Positions 9,098 to 17,511 of a DNA stretch of 64,000 bases are shown here, piece by piece. The notes beneath the pieces are model-generated. The model saw only the letters and a list, made by a program, of their open reading frames with translations, was not told the origin of the DNA and did not search any database. The position numbers and the translations under genes were made by a program. Numbering within the stretch: position 1 is the stretch's first letter; each line of letters opens with the position of its first letter. Origin of the DNA: Streptomyces sp. YS415 (GTDB lineage: Bacteria > Actinomycetota > Actinomycetes > Streptomycetales > Streptomycetaceae); the NCBI RefSeq assembly GCF_023544665.1, contig NZ_JAMJFL010000008.1:62001-126000 (forward strand). Direction: 5' to 3'.

Positions 9098-9868
9098 TCA
9101 GTCCAGCTCGTAGACGGCCGTGACCCGGACGTCGTCCTGGATCTCGCCGGGCGCGATCGGCACGCCCGCCCCGCTGCCGGCCACGTCAGCGGGGGCCGGG
9201 ACCGGGGAGGGCCCGCCCGACAGGCCCTCGGTCAGCGAGACCAGCCGGCCCAGGTCCCGTCCGCTGAGCCGGGCGTACTGGAGTGCCTTGGCGTGCGCGT
9301 CCTTGTGCGCGGACGCACGCGCGCGTGCCCGCAGGTCGGTACGGTCGGCGACGTCGAAGACGACCCCGTGGATCCGGCCCGCGTCACCGGTGGCGTCCGT
9401 GACGGACTGGAGGATCAGGCCCGTCCGCGCCACCATGCGGACCTTCAGGGAGAAGGTCTGCGCGGCCTGATACCCCGTCAGCGTGGAGTTGCCGTCCTTG
9501 TACTTGTACACGGGCGTCAGGGACAGCCCCTCGGTACGCACGTCCTGCTCGGCCACACCGCGCTCGCGCACCGCGTTCAACAGGGCGTTCGCCGCTTTGC
9601 TCTGGGCGTCCTGGGCAGCCTGCGCGGTCTTGCCGACGGCCTCGACACCGACGCTGACGATGGCCAGATCGGGGACGGCGGTCGCGGAGCCGACACCGGT
9701 CACCGTGATGGTCGACGGCACCGGCGCGCTCCGCACGGGCGCCGAAACAGCCTTAACAGCAGCGGGGCCGGCCAGCGCGGGCGCCGGAGCGGCGGCGAGG
9801 AGCGGCAGACCGAGGGCGAGGAGGGCGACGGCAAGGCCGGCGGTGGGACGGGGCAGCGGTACGGTCAT
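9098..9868 (-). CDS. Secreted SIMPL (DUF541) domain protein
   Basis: A 256-residue exported protein. A signal peptide spans about residues 1-32 (hydrophobic run AGLAVALLALGLPLLAAAPAPALAG), followed by a SIMPL/DUF541 domain starting ITVTGVGSATAVPDLAIVSVGVEA, with the conserved DVRTEGLSLTPVYKY and TGYQAAQTFSLKVR segments. The family forms oligomeric beta-rich particles in some bacteria and its job in Streptomyces is unclear. The ATG at 9868 is preferred over upstream starts because GGAAGG lies 8 bases before it and the signal peptide begins there. It converges with the TetR gene with only 9 bases between stops. Confidence 0.85.
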   Translation of the reverse strand: MTVPLPRPTAGLAVALLALGLPLLAAAPAPALAGPAAVKAVSAPVRSAPVPSTITVTGVGSATAVPDLAIVSVGVEAVGKTAQAAQDAQSKAANALLNAVRERGVAEQDVRTEGLSLTPVYKYKDGNSTLTGYQAAQTFSLKVRMVARTGLILQSVTDATGDAGRIHGVVFDVADRTDLRARARASAHKDAHAKALQYARLSGRDLGRLVSLTEGLSGGPSPVPAPADVAGSGAGVPIAPGEIQDDVRVTAVYELD

Positions 9869-9990
9869 GACCGACCTTCCGGGCGTGGGGACGAGTCGGG
9901 CCCATCCCAGCACCGGGGTCCGCACGCGCGCGTGCACCACTCCCCCGCCGTCACCTCACTGGTCGAGCCCGTCCGGGCACCGGCGGCTCC

Positions 9991-10809
9991 TCAGACGGCC
10001 GCCTCGATGCGCATCCTGATGTCGCCCGGCGACAGGTTGCCCTTGGCGATCACATGGTCGCCCGACGACTGCCCGCGCAGCCGCCGCCCGAACCACGGCA
10101 CCAGGTACTCGCGTGCCCACTGCACATCGTCGCGCCGGACCTCCAGGGTCCCGCGCGGCGGCAGCGGCGGCCAGGGCTGGTCCGGGTCGGCCGGTACCTC
10201 CAGGCCGAGGACCTGGCCCGCGCGCAGCGCCACGCGCGTGTGGCCCTCGGGCGACAGGTGCAGCCGGTCGCTGTCCCAGGCACGCCGGTCCTGCACGGTC
10301 TTGAGGGACCACAGGTCCAGCACCGGGCAGCCGTACCGGTCGGCGATGGCCCGGACATGGAGGTTGTACGTGGCGATCTTGCCGCGCAGATGCTTCAGCA
10401 CGGGCACGCCACGGGTGTCGAAGCCGGTGGTCACCATGACGGTGCCGGCGGCCTCGGTGAGCCGGGCGACGGCCCGCTCGAACCGCTCGGCGACCTCGTC
10501 GGGGTCGCTCCCGGGCCGGATGATGTCGTTGCCGCCGGCGCAGAACGAGACCAGGTCCGGGGCGAGTTCGAGCGCCATGGGGAGCTGGTCGGCCACGATC
10601 TGGTCCAGCAGCTTGCCGCGTACGGCCAGGTTCGTGTAGCGGAATTCCCCCTCGGGGCGGCGGTCCGCGAGCAGTACCGCGAACCGGTCGGCCCAGCCGA
10701 CGAAGGCCCCGTCCGGACCGGGGTCCCCGACGCCCTCGGTGAAGCTGTCCCCCAGCGCCACGTACGACCCGATCACTGCTTCGTTGTCACTCTTCGAATC
10801 GTCTGCCAC
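9991..10809 (-). CDS. Cytoplasmic SGNH/GDSL hydrolase
   Basis: A 272-residue SGNH-fold esterase/lipase-type hydrolase. Block I GDSFTEG has nucleophile Ser22, block III GGND holds the oxyanion Asn, and block V DRLHLSPEGH carries the catalytic Asp and His. There is no signal peptide, so it acts inside the cell, unlike many secreted Streptomyces GDSL lipases. The start GTG/ATG at 10809 directly follows a short AT-rich promoter region. It may be co-transcribed with the SIMPL gene 122 bases downstream. Substrate not predictable. Confidence 0.88.
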   Translation of the reverse strand: MADDSKSDNEAVIGSYVALGDSFTEGVGDPGPDGAFVGWADRFAVLLADRRPEGEFRYTNLAVRGKLLDQIVADQLPMALELAPDLVSFCAGGNDIIRPGSDPDEVAERFERAVARLTEAAGTVMVTTGFDTRGVPVLKHLRGKIATYNLHVRAIADRYGCPVLDLWSLKTVQDRRAWDSDRLHLSPEGHTRVALRAGQVLGLEVPADPDQPWPPLPPRGTLEVRRDDVQWAREYLVPWFGRRLRGQSSGDHVIAKGNLSPGDIRMRIEAAV

Positions 10810-10915
10810 ATCGGGTCATGATTCACCTTTCAATGTGACCTACGCGACCGTAGGCAGGGGTTGACGGTCGGTGAGATAAGCCACTCCTCAAGGCTTCACC
10901 AATTCCGGAATAAAA

Positions 10916-10958
10916 CACCGAAGGCCGGACCCGGGGATCAGGGGTCCGGCCTTCGGTG
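10916..10958 (-). terminator. Perfect 17-bp hairpin plus T-tract, terminator of the M23 peptidase gene
   Basis: Arms 10916-10932 and 10942-10958 are exact complements (CACCGAAGGCCGGACCC and partner) with a 9-base loop. Read leftwards, TTTTATT follows at once, making a textbook intrinsic terminator 36 bases past the stop of the LysM/M23 gene. Confidence 0.93.
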
Positions 10959-10993
10959 GCGTGTCAGGCAGGTGGTTCCTCAGGGCGGGTCCG

Positions 10994-11944
10994 TCAGAGG
11001 GAGACACCCTTGGCGCGGAGGTAGGCGACCGGGTCGACGTCCGAGCCGTAGTCCGGCGTGGTGCGGATCTCGAAGTGCAGGTGCGGGCCGGTCGAGTTGC
11101 CGGTCGAGCCGGAGAGGCCGACCTGCTGGCCCGCCGTCACCGACTGGCCGCTGGAGACGGACAGCGAGGACAGGTGGGCGTACTGGGCGTAGTGGCCGTC
11201 GGCGAGCCGGATGACGACCTGGTTGCCGTACGCGCCGGCCCAGCCGGCCGAGACGACGGTGCCCGCGCCCACGGCCTTCAGGGAGGTGCCGGTCGGGACG
11301 ACGAAGTCGGCGCCGGTGTGGTAGCCGCTGGACCACATGCTGCCCGCGACCTTGTAGGCGGTGCCGACCCCGGCACCGGCGACCGGAGCGCTGAAGCCGC
11401 TTGCGGGGCTCTGCGCGGCCTGCGTGGTGGTGGTCGCCTCGGGCTTGGAGGCCTCCGCGGTCTCCGAGGACTGCGTGGCCTCCGAGGTCTTGGCGGGGCT
11501 CGGCGAAGAGGGCTTGGCGGAGGACGTGGCAGCCGGCTTCTCGGCGGTGTCCGTCGTGGCGGCTCTCTTGCCGATCGACAGCTTCAGGCCGGGGTGGATG
11601 AGCGCCGGGTCGTCGCCGACGGCCTCACGGTTGTCCGCGTAGAGCTTCTCCCAGCCACCGCTGACGTTCTGCTCGTTCGCGATCTTCGAGAGGTAGTCCC
11701 CCGAGCGCACCGTGTAGGTCTTGGCGGTGGCCTTCTTGGCGGCGGCCTTCTTCTCCGCCGCCTTCTTGTCCGCGGTCTGGACCGACTGAACGGCCTTTTC
11801 CGGAACGGACTGCGACGGGGCCGCGTGGGCGCCGGTGGCCCCCAGGAGCGGGAGGGCGAGTGCGGCGCCACCGGTTCCGGCGACGGCGATCGAGCGAGTG
11901 AAGCGCAGGGCCTTGGGACGGCGGTGCTTACCCTTCGCGGGCAT
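10994..11944 (-). CDS. Secreted LysM-M23 peptidoglycan endopeptidase
   Basis: A 316-residue cell-wall hydrolase. Order: cationic N-terminus and signal peptide (1-41, cleavage near GAHAA), Ala/Lys-rich spacer, LysM peptidoglycan-binding domain (about 76-125, TYTVRSGDYLSKIA), Ser/Thr/Pro linker (130-182), then an M23 (LytM) zinc peptidase domain with ligands His209 and Asp213 (HTGAD) and the HLH pair 288-290, plus His257. It should cut peptide cross-bridges during growth, germination or branching. The ATG at 11944 follows GAGAGGAA. The mRNA leader contains a c-di-AMP riboswitch, so expression should respond to that nucleotide. Confidence 0.94.
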   Translation of the reverse strand: MPAKGKHRRPKALRFTRSIAVAGTGGAALALPLLGATGAHAAPSQSVPEKAVQSVQTADKKAAEKKAAAKKATAKTYTVRSGDYLSKIANEQNVSGGWEKLYADNREAVGDDPALIHPGLKLSIGKRAATTDTAEKPAATSSAKPSSPSPAKTSEATQSSETAEASKPEATTTTQAAQSPASGFSAPVAGAGVGTAYKVAGSMWSSGYHTGADFVVPTGTSLKAVGAGTVVSAGWAGAYGNQVVIRLADGHYAQYAHLSSLSVSSGQSVTAGQQVGLSGSTGNSTGPHLHFEIRTTPDYGSDVDPVAYLRAKGVSL

Positions 11945-11959
11945 GACGAATTCCTCTCC

Positions 11960-12125
11960 GGCGCCTACGAGGTGAGCTGTCGGGTGCGGACTGGAGATGT
12001 CCGGCCGCGCGCTGGGCGCGACTTGACCCCGAGCCTGTTCCGGGAACCGGACCAGGCAGTGGTGCCTGTGGGTCCCCCGCTCCTGCCGTGCACGGGTGAG
12101 TGTGTGCGGATTCCGAGCAGCGGCA
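11960..12125 (-). promoter_or_regulatory. c-di-AMP riboswitch (ydaO-yuaA type)
   Basis: On the minus strand the leader holds the conserved blocks of the ydaO/yuaA motif: AGGAGCGGGGGACCCA, a CUCGGGGUCAAGUCG element (family form CGGGGUGAAUCG), and near the 3' end CCCGACAGCUCACCUCGUAG followed by GCG. The last block ends about 16 bases before the LysM-M23 start, next to its ribosome-binding site. In actinobacteria this class sits before resuscitation-factor and M23 hydrolase genes and turns them off at high c-di-AMP. Exact ends are approximate. Confidence 0.9.
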
Positions 12126-12599
12126 GGATTAGGCGTCCGCTCGGATTGGTGGCGAACGTAAGCGACCAAGACGCAAAGGGACAAGCAGAAGGTTCCGCAT
12201 GAAGCCGTCCCTCTTGATCCCTTAGGGGATTTCCTCGTCACTTTCCGTGCATTAGGCCGGGGGCCGTTCCCGCAAACGCCCTTGAGAAACGGGTGAATTA
12301 CGTGAACATGACGGGCGACGCTCGGTCACGGATATGACGCTGCTCACGCGACGTCGCTCCACCCTCCCTCATTCCGCAGCGAGTTGGAATGAAGGCTGCA
12401 ATTCGGACAGAACACGCAGAAGCGGCGCAGACGGAGAACTAACGCATCATGCCCGATGCGTTAACCCGCATGAATCAGCAGGGTTTCCACGGTGTTCGCC
12501 CGTTTTGCCGCATTCACTGACCGGGCGGTATGCATGTCGTATCGTCAAGGCGTGCCCGTCGGCGAGCCGAGCCGGCGGGATCCGGTGGGAGGAGCCCAA
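12126..12599. other. Divergent intergenic region between M23 leader and phosphatase gene
   Basis: About 470 bases with no gene I can support. It must contain the leftward promoter for the riboswitch transcript and a rightward promoter for the phosphatase. Compared with its surroundings it is A/T-richer around 12240-12480. The only clear structured element is an inverted repeat at 12440-12463, listed separately. Confidence 0.5.
12440..12463. promoter_or_regulatory. 9-bp inverted repeat TAACGCATC upstream of the phosphatase gene
   Basis: TAACGCATC (12440-12448) and GATGCGTTA (12455-12463) are perfect complements around a 6-base centre. The position, 137 bases upstream of the phosphatase start, and the absence of a G/C-rich stem suggest a protein operator rather than a terminator. 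The regulator is unknown. Confidence 0.45.
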
Positions 12600-13385
12600 G
12601 TGACGCAGCAGGTCCCGTCGACCGAACCCGAGCTGGCCGGAGTGCGCAACTTCCGTGACGTGGGCGGGCTGCCGACCACGGACGGACGGCGGGTGCGCTA
12701 CGGCGTGCTGTTCCGCAGCGGCCACCTCGCGCACGCCACCGAGCAGGACACGGCGTTCCTCGACTCCCTGGGCCTGCACACGATCTTCGACTTCCGCAAC
12801 GCGGCGGACCAGAAGCTGGAGGGCCCCGACGTCGAGCTCACCGGTGTCCGGAATGTGAACCTTCCGCTGACGGACCCCGCCGACGGCGCCGAGTTCTGGA
12901 AGATGGTCCGCGACGGCGAGATCGAGCAGCTGCGGCAGATCCTCGACGACGGCAAGGCCGCGAACCGGATGATCGAGTCCTACCGCACGATCGTCAAGGA
13001 GCGCACCGCCGAGCACGCCCAGGTGCTGCGTTCGCTGGCCGAGGACAGTGTCCCGGCCCTGATGCACTGCGCCGCCGGCAAGGACCGGGCCGGTCTGTCG
13101 ATCGCGGTGACGCTGCTCGCCCTCGGCGTCGAGCGCGAGGCGATCCTCGCCGACTACCTGGAGTCCAACGCCAAGCACCGCCGCTACAAGGTGCAGCGCA
13201 ACAACACCCACACCCCCGAGGTCATGGAGCTGCTCAGCCCGCTCTTCGACGCGCGCGCCGAGTACCTCACGGCCGCCCTCGACACCATCGAGGAGACCTG
13301 GGGCGACGTCGACACCTACCTGGAGCAGGGGCTCGGCATCACCCCGGAGATCCGGGAGCGGCTGCGGGAGCGGCTGCTCGACTGA
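12600..13385 (+). CDS. Tyrosine phosphatase of the PTP-LMW-unrelated (tyr_phosphatase 3) family
   Basis: A 261-residue cytosolic dual-specificity-like phosphatase. The P-loop HCAAGKDRAG (156-165) holds nucleophile Cys157 and Arg163 and contains the Lys-Asp pair typical of the bacterial MptpB/Iphp-type enzymes, some of which also act on phosphoinositides. The opening VRNFRDVGGLPTTDGRRVRYGVLFRSG is the usual family start. The GTG at 12600 is chosen because AGGAG lies 6 bases upstream; a longer frame begins 36 codons earlier without a ribosome site. It converges with the small DUF6126 gene. Confidence 0.9.
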   Translation: MTQQVPSTEPELAGVRNFRDVGGLPTTDGRRVRYGVLFRSGHLAHATEQDTAFLDSLGLHTIFDFRNAADQKLEGPDVELTGVRNVNLPLTDPADGAEFWKMVRDGEIEQLRQILDDGKAANRMIESYRTIVKERTAEHAQVLRSLAEDSVPALMHCAAGKDRAGLSIAVTLLALGVEREAILADYLESNAKHRRYKVQRNNTHTPEVMELLSPLFDARAEYLTAALDTIEETWGDVDTYLEQGLGITPEIRERLRERLLD

Positions 13386-13394
13386 GCCCGGCGG

Positions 13395-13517
13395 CTACTG
13401 GCCGGCCCCCAGCTCGAAGAGCAGATAGATGAACGCCGCGAAGACGTGCCCCACCGCCAGATAGATGATCAGCCGGATCCACAGGGCACGCGGGAACTTC
13501 TCCTCCATGTCGCTCAT
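13395..13517 (-). CDS. Small DUF6126-type membrane protein
   Basis: A 40-residue protein with a charged N-terminus (MSDMEEKFPRALWIR) and one membrane segment (about 16-36, LIIYLAVGHVFAAFIYLLFEL). The ATG overlaps the stop of the XRE-cupin regulator gene as ATGA, so the two are translated together. Genes of this type sit beside the same regulator in other streptomycetes; the function is unknown. I infer a membrane partner or target of the regulator. Confidence 0.85.
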   Translation of the reverse strand: MSDMEEKFPRALWIRLIIYLAVGHVFAAFIYLLFELGAGQ

Positions 13518-14134
13518 GGCGTCTCTCCGGGGGTCGGGCCCAGGCACAGGGCTGCCGTGGGGCTCTGCAGCAGGGTGTGGACGAACAGCAGCTCGACGCC
13601 GTCCCGGTCCAGGGCGGCGATGCGGTGCGGGGTGAGCGAGTCGAAGTGGGCGCTGTCGCCCGGTGCCAGCCGGTGCGCGGTGTCCCCGAGGCGCAGCCGG
13701 AGCCGCCCGGTGAGGACGTAGAGCCACTCCTCGCCGGGATGCACCCGCACGATGTCGCCCTGGGAGCCGAAGGGGACGTGCAGCCGCAGCGCCTGCATCC
13801 CCCGGCCGGGCGCGCCGGCCTGCCGGTACGTCCAGCCGCCCGCCGCCGTCGGTTCCATGTCGGCGGCACGGATGACGGCGTCCCGATCGGCGACCGTCTC
13901 GCCGAGCAGCTCCGAGACGGTCGTACCGTAGATACGCGCGAGCGAGAGCAGCATCGGCAGTGAGGGCTGGCGCTGTCCCGTCTCGAGCCGGGACAGATGG
14001 GCCGGCGACAGGCCGGCGGCGCGGGCCGCGGCCTCCAGGGTGAGGGCGGCCTGACGTCGCAGGGCTCGGAGCTGCGGCGCCACCGCGGGCAGGTCGTCGT
14101 CCTGCCCGGACTCGGGAGAGCTCATGCTCTCCAT
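13514..14134 (-). CDS. XRE-cupin transcriptional regulator
   Basis: A 206-residue regulator. The N-terminal XRE helix-turn-helix (about 20-75, LRALRRQAALTLEAAARAAGLSPAHLSRLETGQRQPSL) is followed by a cupin ligand-binding domain (about 110-190, with VHPGEEWLYVLTGRLRLRLGDTAHRLAPGDSAHF). Such proteins sense small molecules and often control their own operon. Two operator-like palindromes lie 13-47 bases upstream. Start ATG 14134 or ATG 14125; the latter has GGAG only 3 bases away, so neither is ideal. The gene lies 75 bases past hpnO, in the same direction, making it a candidate hopanoid-cluster regulator. Confidence 0.9.
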   Translation of the reverse strand: MESMSSPESGQDDDLPAVAPQLRALRRQAALTLEAAARAAGLSPAHLSRLETGQRQPSLPMLLSLARIYGTTVSELLGETVADRDAVIRAADMEPTAAGGWTYRQAGAPGRGMQALRLHVPFGSQGDIVRVHPGEEWLYVLTGRLRLRLGDTAHRLAPGDSAHFDSLTPHRIAALDRDGVELLFVHTLLQSPTAALCLGPTPGETP

Positions 14135-14146
14135 TCAGCCGGAGCC

Positions 14147-14181
14147 TTGCCTCTACGGCAAATTCCTTGCCTCAGAGGCAA
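14147..14181. promoter_or_regulatory. Two tandem 15-bp palindromes, probable operators of the XRE-cupin gene
   Basis: TTGCCTCTACGGCAA (14147-14161) and TTGCCTCAGAGGCAA (14167-14181) share TTGCC-N5-GGCAA; the second is palindromic over 7+7 bases. Their centres are exactly 20 bp apart, two helical turns, so dimers would sit on the same face. They lie just before the XRE-cupin start codon, fitting autorepression. Which protein binds is inference. Confidence 0.7.
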
Positions 14182-14209
14182 GCCCCACGCAGGTGCGCGC
14201 GGCGCGGCC

Positions 14210-15595
14210 CTACCGGTTGGCGACGGCCTGCTTCACCAGCGTCTTGCCGAAGTCCCACATCAGCCCGCCCCCGCTGTGCGCGTCGTCCATCACCTCGGTG
14301 AAGGCCTCCACGAACCGCTCCACCTCCCGCTCCCCCACGATCAGCGGCGGAATCAGCTTGATCACCTCCAGATGGTCGCCGGAGACCTGGGTGAGGATCC
14401 GGTGCCGCTGGAGCAGCGGTACGACGACCATCTGCGCGAAGAGCCCCTTGCGGGCCGCCTGCAGCATGGTCCACCGGCTGCGCAGCTTCAGCGAGGAGGG
14501 CCGACCGAACTCGATGCCGATCATCAGGCCCCGGCCGCGTACGTCGGCGAGCAGCTCGTACTTGTCGACCAGGGCCGTGAGCCGGGACTTCAGCAGCTCG
14601 CCGGTGACGCGGGCGTTCGCGACGATCTGCTCGTTCTCCAGGACCGCGAGCACGGCGAGGCCCGCCGCCATGGCCTGCGCGTTGGACCCGAAGCTCGCCG
14701 AGTGCACCAGCACCCGGTCCATCGAGGAGTAGACCTTCTTGAAGATCCAGTCCTTGCCGAGGGTGGCGCCGACCGGCATGTAGCCGCCGGAGAGCGCCTT
14801 GGCCACGCAGACCAGGTCCGGCTCGACCCCGTCCTCGTGCTGGTAGGCGTAGAAGTCCCCGGTCCGGCCGAGCCCGGTCTGCACCTCGTCGGCGATGAGC
14901 AGCGCCTTGTGCCGGTGCAGCAGGTCCTGGGCGGCCCGCAGATAGCCGGGCGGGGCCTCGTGCACGCCCTTGCCCTGGATCGGCTCCACGATCAGGGCGG
15001 CGACGTCGCCCTTCTTCAGCTCCCGGGCCAGGGCGTCGAGATCACCGAGGGGTACGGCGGTGTCGGGCAGCAGCGGCCCGAAGCCGTCGCGGAAGCCGTC
15101 CTCGCCGTTGACGGACAGGGAGCCGGTGGTCAGTCCGTGGAAGGAGTGGTCGCAGTAGAGGATGCGCGCCCGGCCGGTCGCCCGCCGGGCGAACTTCAGC
15201 GCGGTCTCGACGGCCTCCGTGCCGCTGTTGCCGAAGAACACCCGGTCCAGGTGCGGGCTGTGCGCGAGCAGCTTCTCGGCGAGCAGTCCGGGCAGGGGCT
15301 GGCAGTCGAAACGGGTGAGGTCGGCGAGCTGGGCGTCCAGGACGTCGTGCAGCGCCTTGCGGACGACCGGGTGATGGCGGCCCAGGCCCATCACCCCGAA
15401 CCCGGCGAGCATGTCGAGGTATTCGTTGCCGTCGGCGTCCCAGAAGCAGGCGCCCTCGGCACGCTCGTAGACCTTGTCGAAGCCGATGGTGTGCAGCATG
15501 CGCGGAAGCTGGTGGTTGAGGTGTCTGCCGTGCAGCTCGTAGCGCTCGGCTCCGCGCTTGGCCAGCAGTGCGCCGAGGTCGAACTCCGTGGTCAT
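14210..15595 (-). CDS. hpnO: Hopanoid-tailoring class III aminotransferase
   Basis: PLP enzyme expected to convert the aldehyde from ribosylhopane to aminobacteriohopanetriol. It has 461 residues, typical for the family. Landmarks are [20 protein letters not shown] (PLP phosphate region, about 122-140), DEVQTGLGR (236-244, cofactor Asp236) and the Schiff-base lysine in [10 protein letters not shown] (Lys266). The ATG at 15595 overlaps the dxs stop as ATGA. As the last hopanoid gene in the leftward run, it completes side-chain tailoring after hpnH and hpnG. Assignment rests on context as well as family; by sequence alone it is an acetylornithine/ornithine-type aminotransferase. Confidence 0.88.
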   Translation of the reverse strand: MTTEFDLGALLAKRGAERYELHGRHLNHQLPRMLHTIGFDKVYERAEGACFWDADGNEYLDMLAGFGVMGLGRHHPVVRKALHDVLDAQLADLTRFDCQPLPGLLAEKLLAHSPHLDRVFFGNSGTEAVETALKFARRATGRARILYCDHSFHGLTTGSLSVNGEDGFRDGFGPLLPDTAVPLGDLDALARELKKGDVAALIVEPIQGKGVHEAPPGYLRAAQDLLHRHKALLIADEVQTGLGRTGDFYAYQHEDGVEPDLVCVAKALSGGYMPVGATLGKDWIFKKVYSSMDRVLVHSASFGSNAQAMAAGLAVLAVLENEQIVANARVTGELLKSRLTALVDKYELLADVRGRGLMIGIEFGRPSSLKLRSRWTMLQAARKGLFAQMVVVPLLQRHRILTQVSGDHLEVIKLIPPLIVGEREVERFVEAFTEVMDDAHSGGGLMWDFGKTLVKQAVANR

Positions 15596-17484
15596 TCCGC
15601 TGTCTCCTTGACTGGCTCCTGGACGGCCAGGCTCGCGCTGATCCGTCCGGCGACCTCGACGGGGGTGAGGCCGATGTCGGCCAGGACCTCGCCGCGTTTG
15701 GCGTGCGCGAGGAACTGCTCGGGGATGCCGAAGCGCCGTACCGGCACGTCGACGTCGGCGTCGCCGAGGGCCAGCGCCACGGCGGCGCCCACCCCGGCGG
15801 CACGGCTGTTGTCCTCGACGACGGCCACCAGCCGGTGCCCGGCGGCGAGCGGGGGCAGTGCCGGGTCGACGGGCTTGACCCAGCGGGGGTCCACCACCGT
15901 GCAGCCGATGCCCCGCGCCGCCAGCAGTTCCGCGGCCTGGAGGCAGACGGGAGCCATCACGCCGACGGCGACCAGGAGCACCTCGGGCCGCTCCCCGCGG
16001 TGCAGCACGTCCAGGCCGCCGACCCGGTCCACCGCCGGGATCGCCGGGCCCACCGACTCCTTGGGGAACCGGAGAAGGGTCGGCGCGTCGTCCACGGCGA
16101 CCGCTTCCCGCAGCTGCGCCCGGAGTTGGTCGGCGTCGCGCGGCGCGGCGATCCTGAGGCCGGGCACGACCTGGAGGATCGACATGTCCCACATGCCGTT
16201 GTGGGAGGCGCCGTCGACTCCGGTGACCCCGGCCCGGTCCAGCACGAAGGTCACCCCGCAGCGGTGCAGGGCCACGTCCATCAGGAGCTGGTCGAAGGCC
16301 CGGTTGAGGAAGGTGGCGTAGACGGCGACGACGGGATGCACCCCGCCGGTGGCCAGCCCGGCCGCGGAGACCGCGGCATGCTGTTCGGCGATGCCGACGT
16401 CCCAGACCCGGTCGGGGAACCGCTGGGCGAACTTACCGAGACCCACCGGGTGCAGCATGGCCGCCGTGATCGCCACGACGTCCTCGCGCTCCTCCCCGAT
16501 CTTGACGATCTCGTCGCCGAACACCGACGTCCAGGACGGCCCGCCCGCGGGGGCGAGGGACTCGCAGGTGAGCGGGTCCATCACACCGACGGTGTGGAAG
16601 TGGTCCTCCTCGTGGGCGAGGGCGGGTTCGTAGCCGCGGCCCTTCTCGGTGAGGCAGTGCACCAGGACGGGCCCGTGGAAGCGCTTGGCGCGGCGCAGCG
16701 CGGACTCGACGGCACCGATGTCGTGCCCGTCGATGGGCCCGACGTACTTCAGGCCCAGGTCCTCGAACAGGCCCTGCGGGGCGAAGGCGTCCTTGAAGCC
16801 CTTCTTCGCGCCGTGCAGGGACTCGTAGAGGGTGTGGCCGACCACGGGCGTGCGCAGCAGGACGTCCTTGCCCCAGGCCAGGACCCGCTCATAGCTGTCG
16901 GTGGTGCGCAGGGTGGCGAGGTGGTCGGCCAGGCCGCCGATGGTCGGCGCGTAGGACCGCTCGTTGTCGTTGACGACGATGATCAGCGGCCGGTCCTTGG
17001 CGGCCGCGATGTTGTTCAGTGCCTCCCAGGCCATCCCGCCGGTCAGCGCGCCGTCGCCGATGACCGCGACGACATGGCCCGTCCCGCCCTGCACCTGGCG
17101 GGCCTTGGCGAGCCCGTCGGCCCAGCCCAGCGCGGTGGAGGCGTGGCTGTTCTCGACGATGTCGTGCTCGGACTCCTCACGCGAGGGGTAGCCGGACAGC
17201 CCGCCCTTGCCGCGCAGCTTGGAAAAGTCCTGACGGCCCGTCAACAGCTTGTGCACATAGCTCTGATGGCCGGTGTCCCACACGATGCGGTCGGCCGGCG
17301 ACTCGAAGACCCGGTGGAGTGCGACGGTGAGTTCCACCACCCCCAGGTTGGGCCCGAGATGCCCGCCGGTCCTGGCGACCGCGTGCACCAGGAACTCCCT
17401 GATCTCTTCGGACAGTTGACCGAGTTCCGGCTCGGACAGCGCCTTCAGGTCGCGTGGTCCCCGGATGCTCTCCAGAATCGACAT
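15592..17484 (-). CDS. dxs: 1-deoxy-D-xylulose-5-phosphate synthase
   Basis: Thiamine-diphosphate enzyme that condenses pyruvate and glyceraldehyde 3-phosphate, the entry step of the MEP isoprenoid pathway. 630 residues, full length. The TPP motif runs from [18 protein letters not shown] (about 143-160) to the NDN at about 175, with [12 protein letters not shown] near residue 42 and the transketolase C-terminal domain after 500. It lies 27 bases after ispG and overlaps hpnO by 4 bases, so the step is co-expressed with hopanoid synthesis. Streptomyces normally keep another dxs elsewhere, which would make this a pathway-dedicated copy (inference). Confidence 0.96.
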   Translation of the reverse strand: MSILESIRGPRDLKALSEPELGQLSEEIREFLVHAVARTGGHLGPNLGVVELTVALHRVFESPADRIVWDTGHQSYVHKLLTGRQDFSKLRGKGGLSGYPSREESEHDIVENSHASTALGWADGLAKARQVQGGTGHVVAVIGDGALTGGMAWEALNNIAAAKDRPLIIVVNDNERSYAPTIGGLADHLATLRTTDSYERVLAWGKDVLLRTPVVGHTLYESLHGAKKGFKDAFAPQGLFEDLGLKYVGPIDGHDIGAVESALRRAKRFHGPVLVHCLTEKGRGYEPALAHEEDHFHTVGVMDPLTCESLAPAGGPSWTSVFGDEIVKIGEEREDVVAITAAMLHPVGLGKFAQRFPDRVWDVGIAEQHAAVSAAGLATGGVHPVVAVYATFLNRAFDQLLMDVALHRCGVTFVLDRAGVTGVDGASHNGMWDMSILQVVPGLRIAAPRDADQLRAQLREAVAVDDAPTLLRFPKESVGPAIPAVDRVGGLDVLHRGERPEVLLVAVGVMAPVCLQAAELLAARGIGCTVVDPRWVKPVDPALPPLAAGHRLVAVVEDNSRAAGVGAAVALALGDADVDVPVRRFGIPEQFLAHAKRGEVLADIGLTPVEVAGRISASLAVQEPVKETAE

Positions 17485-17511
17485 GTGCGGGCCCCCTTCG
17501 GTCCGTGGTAC

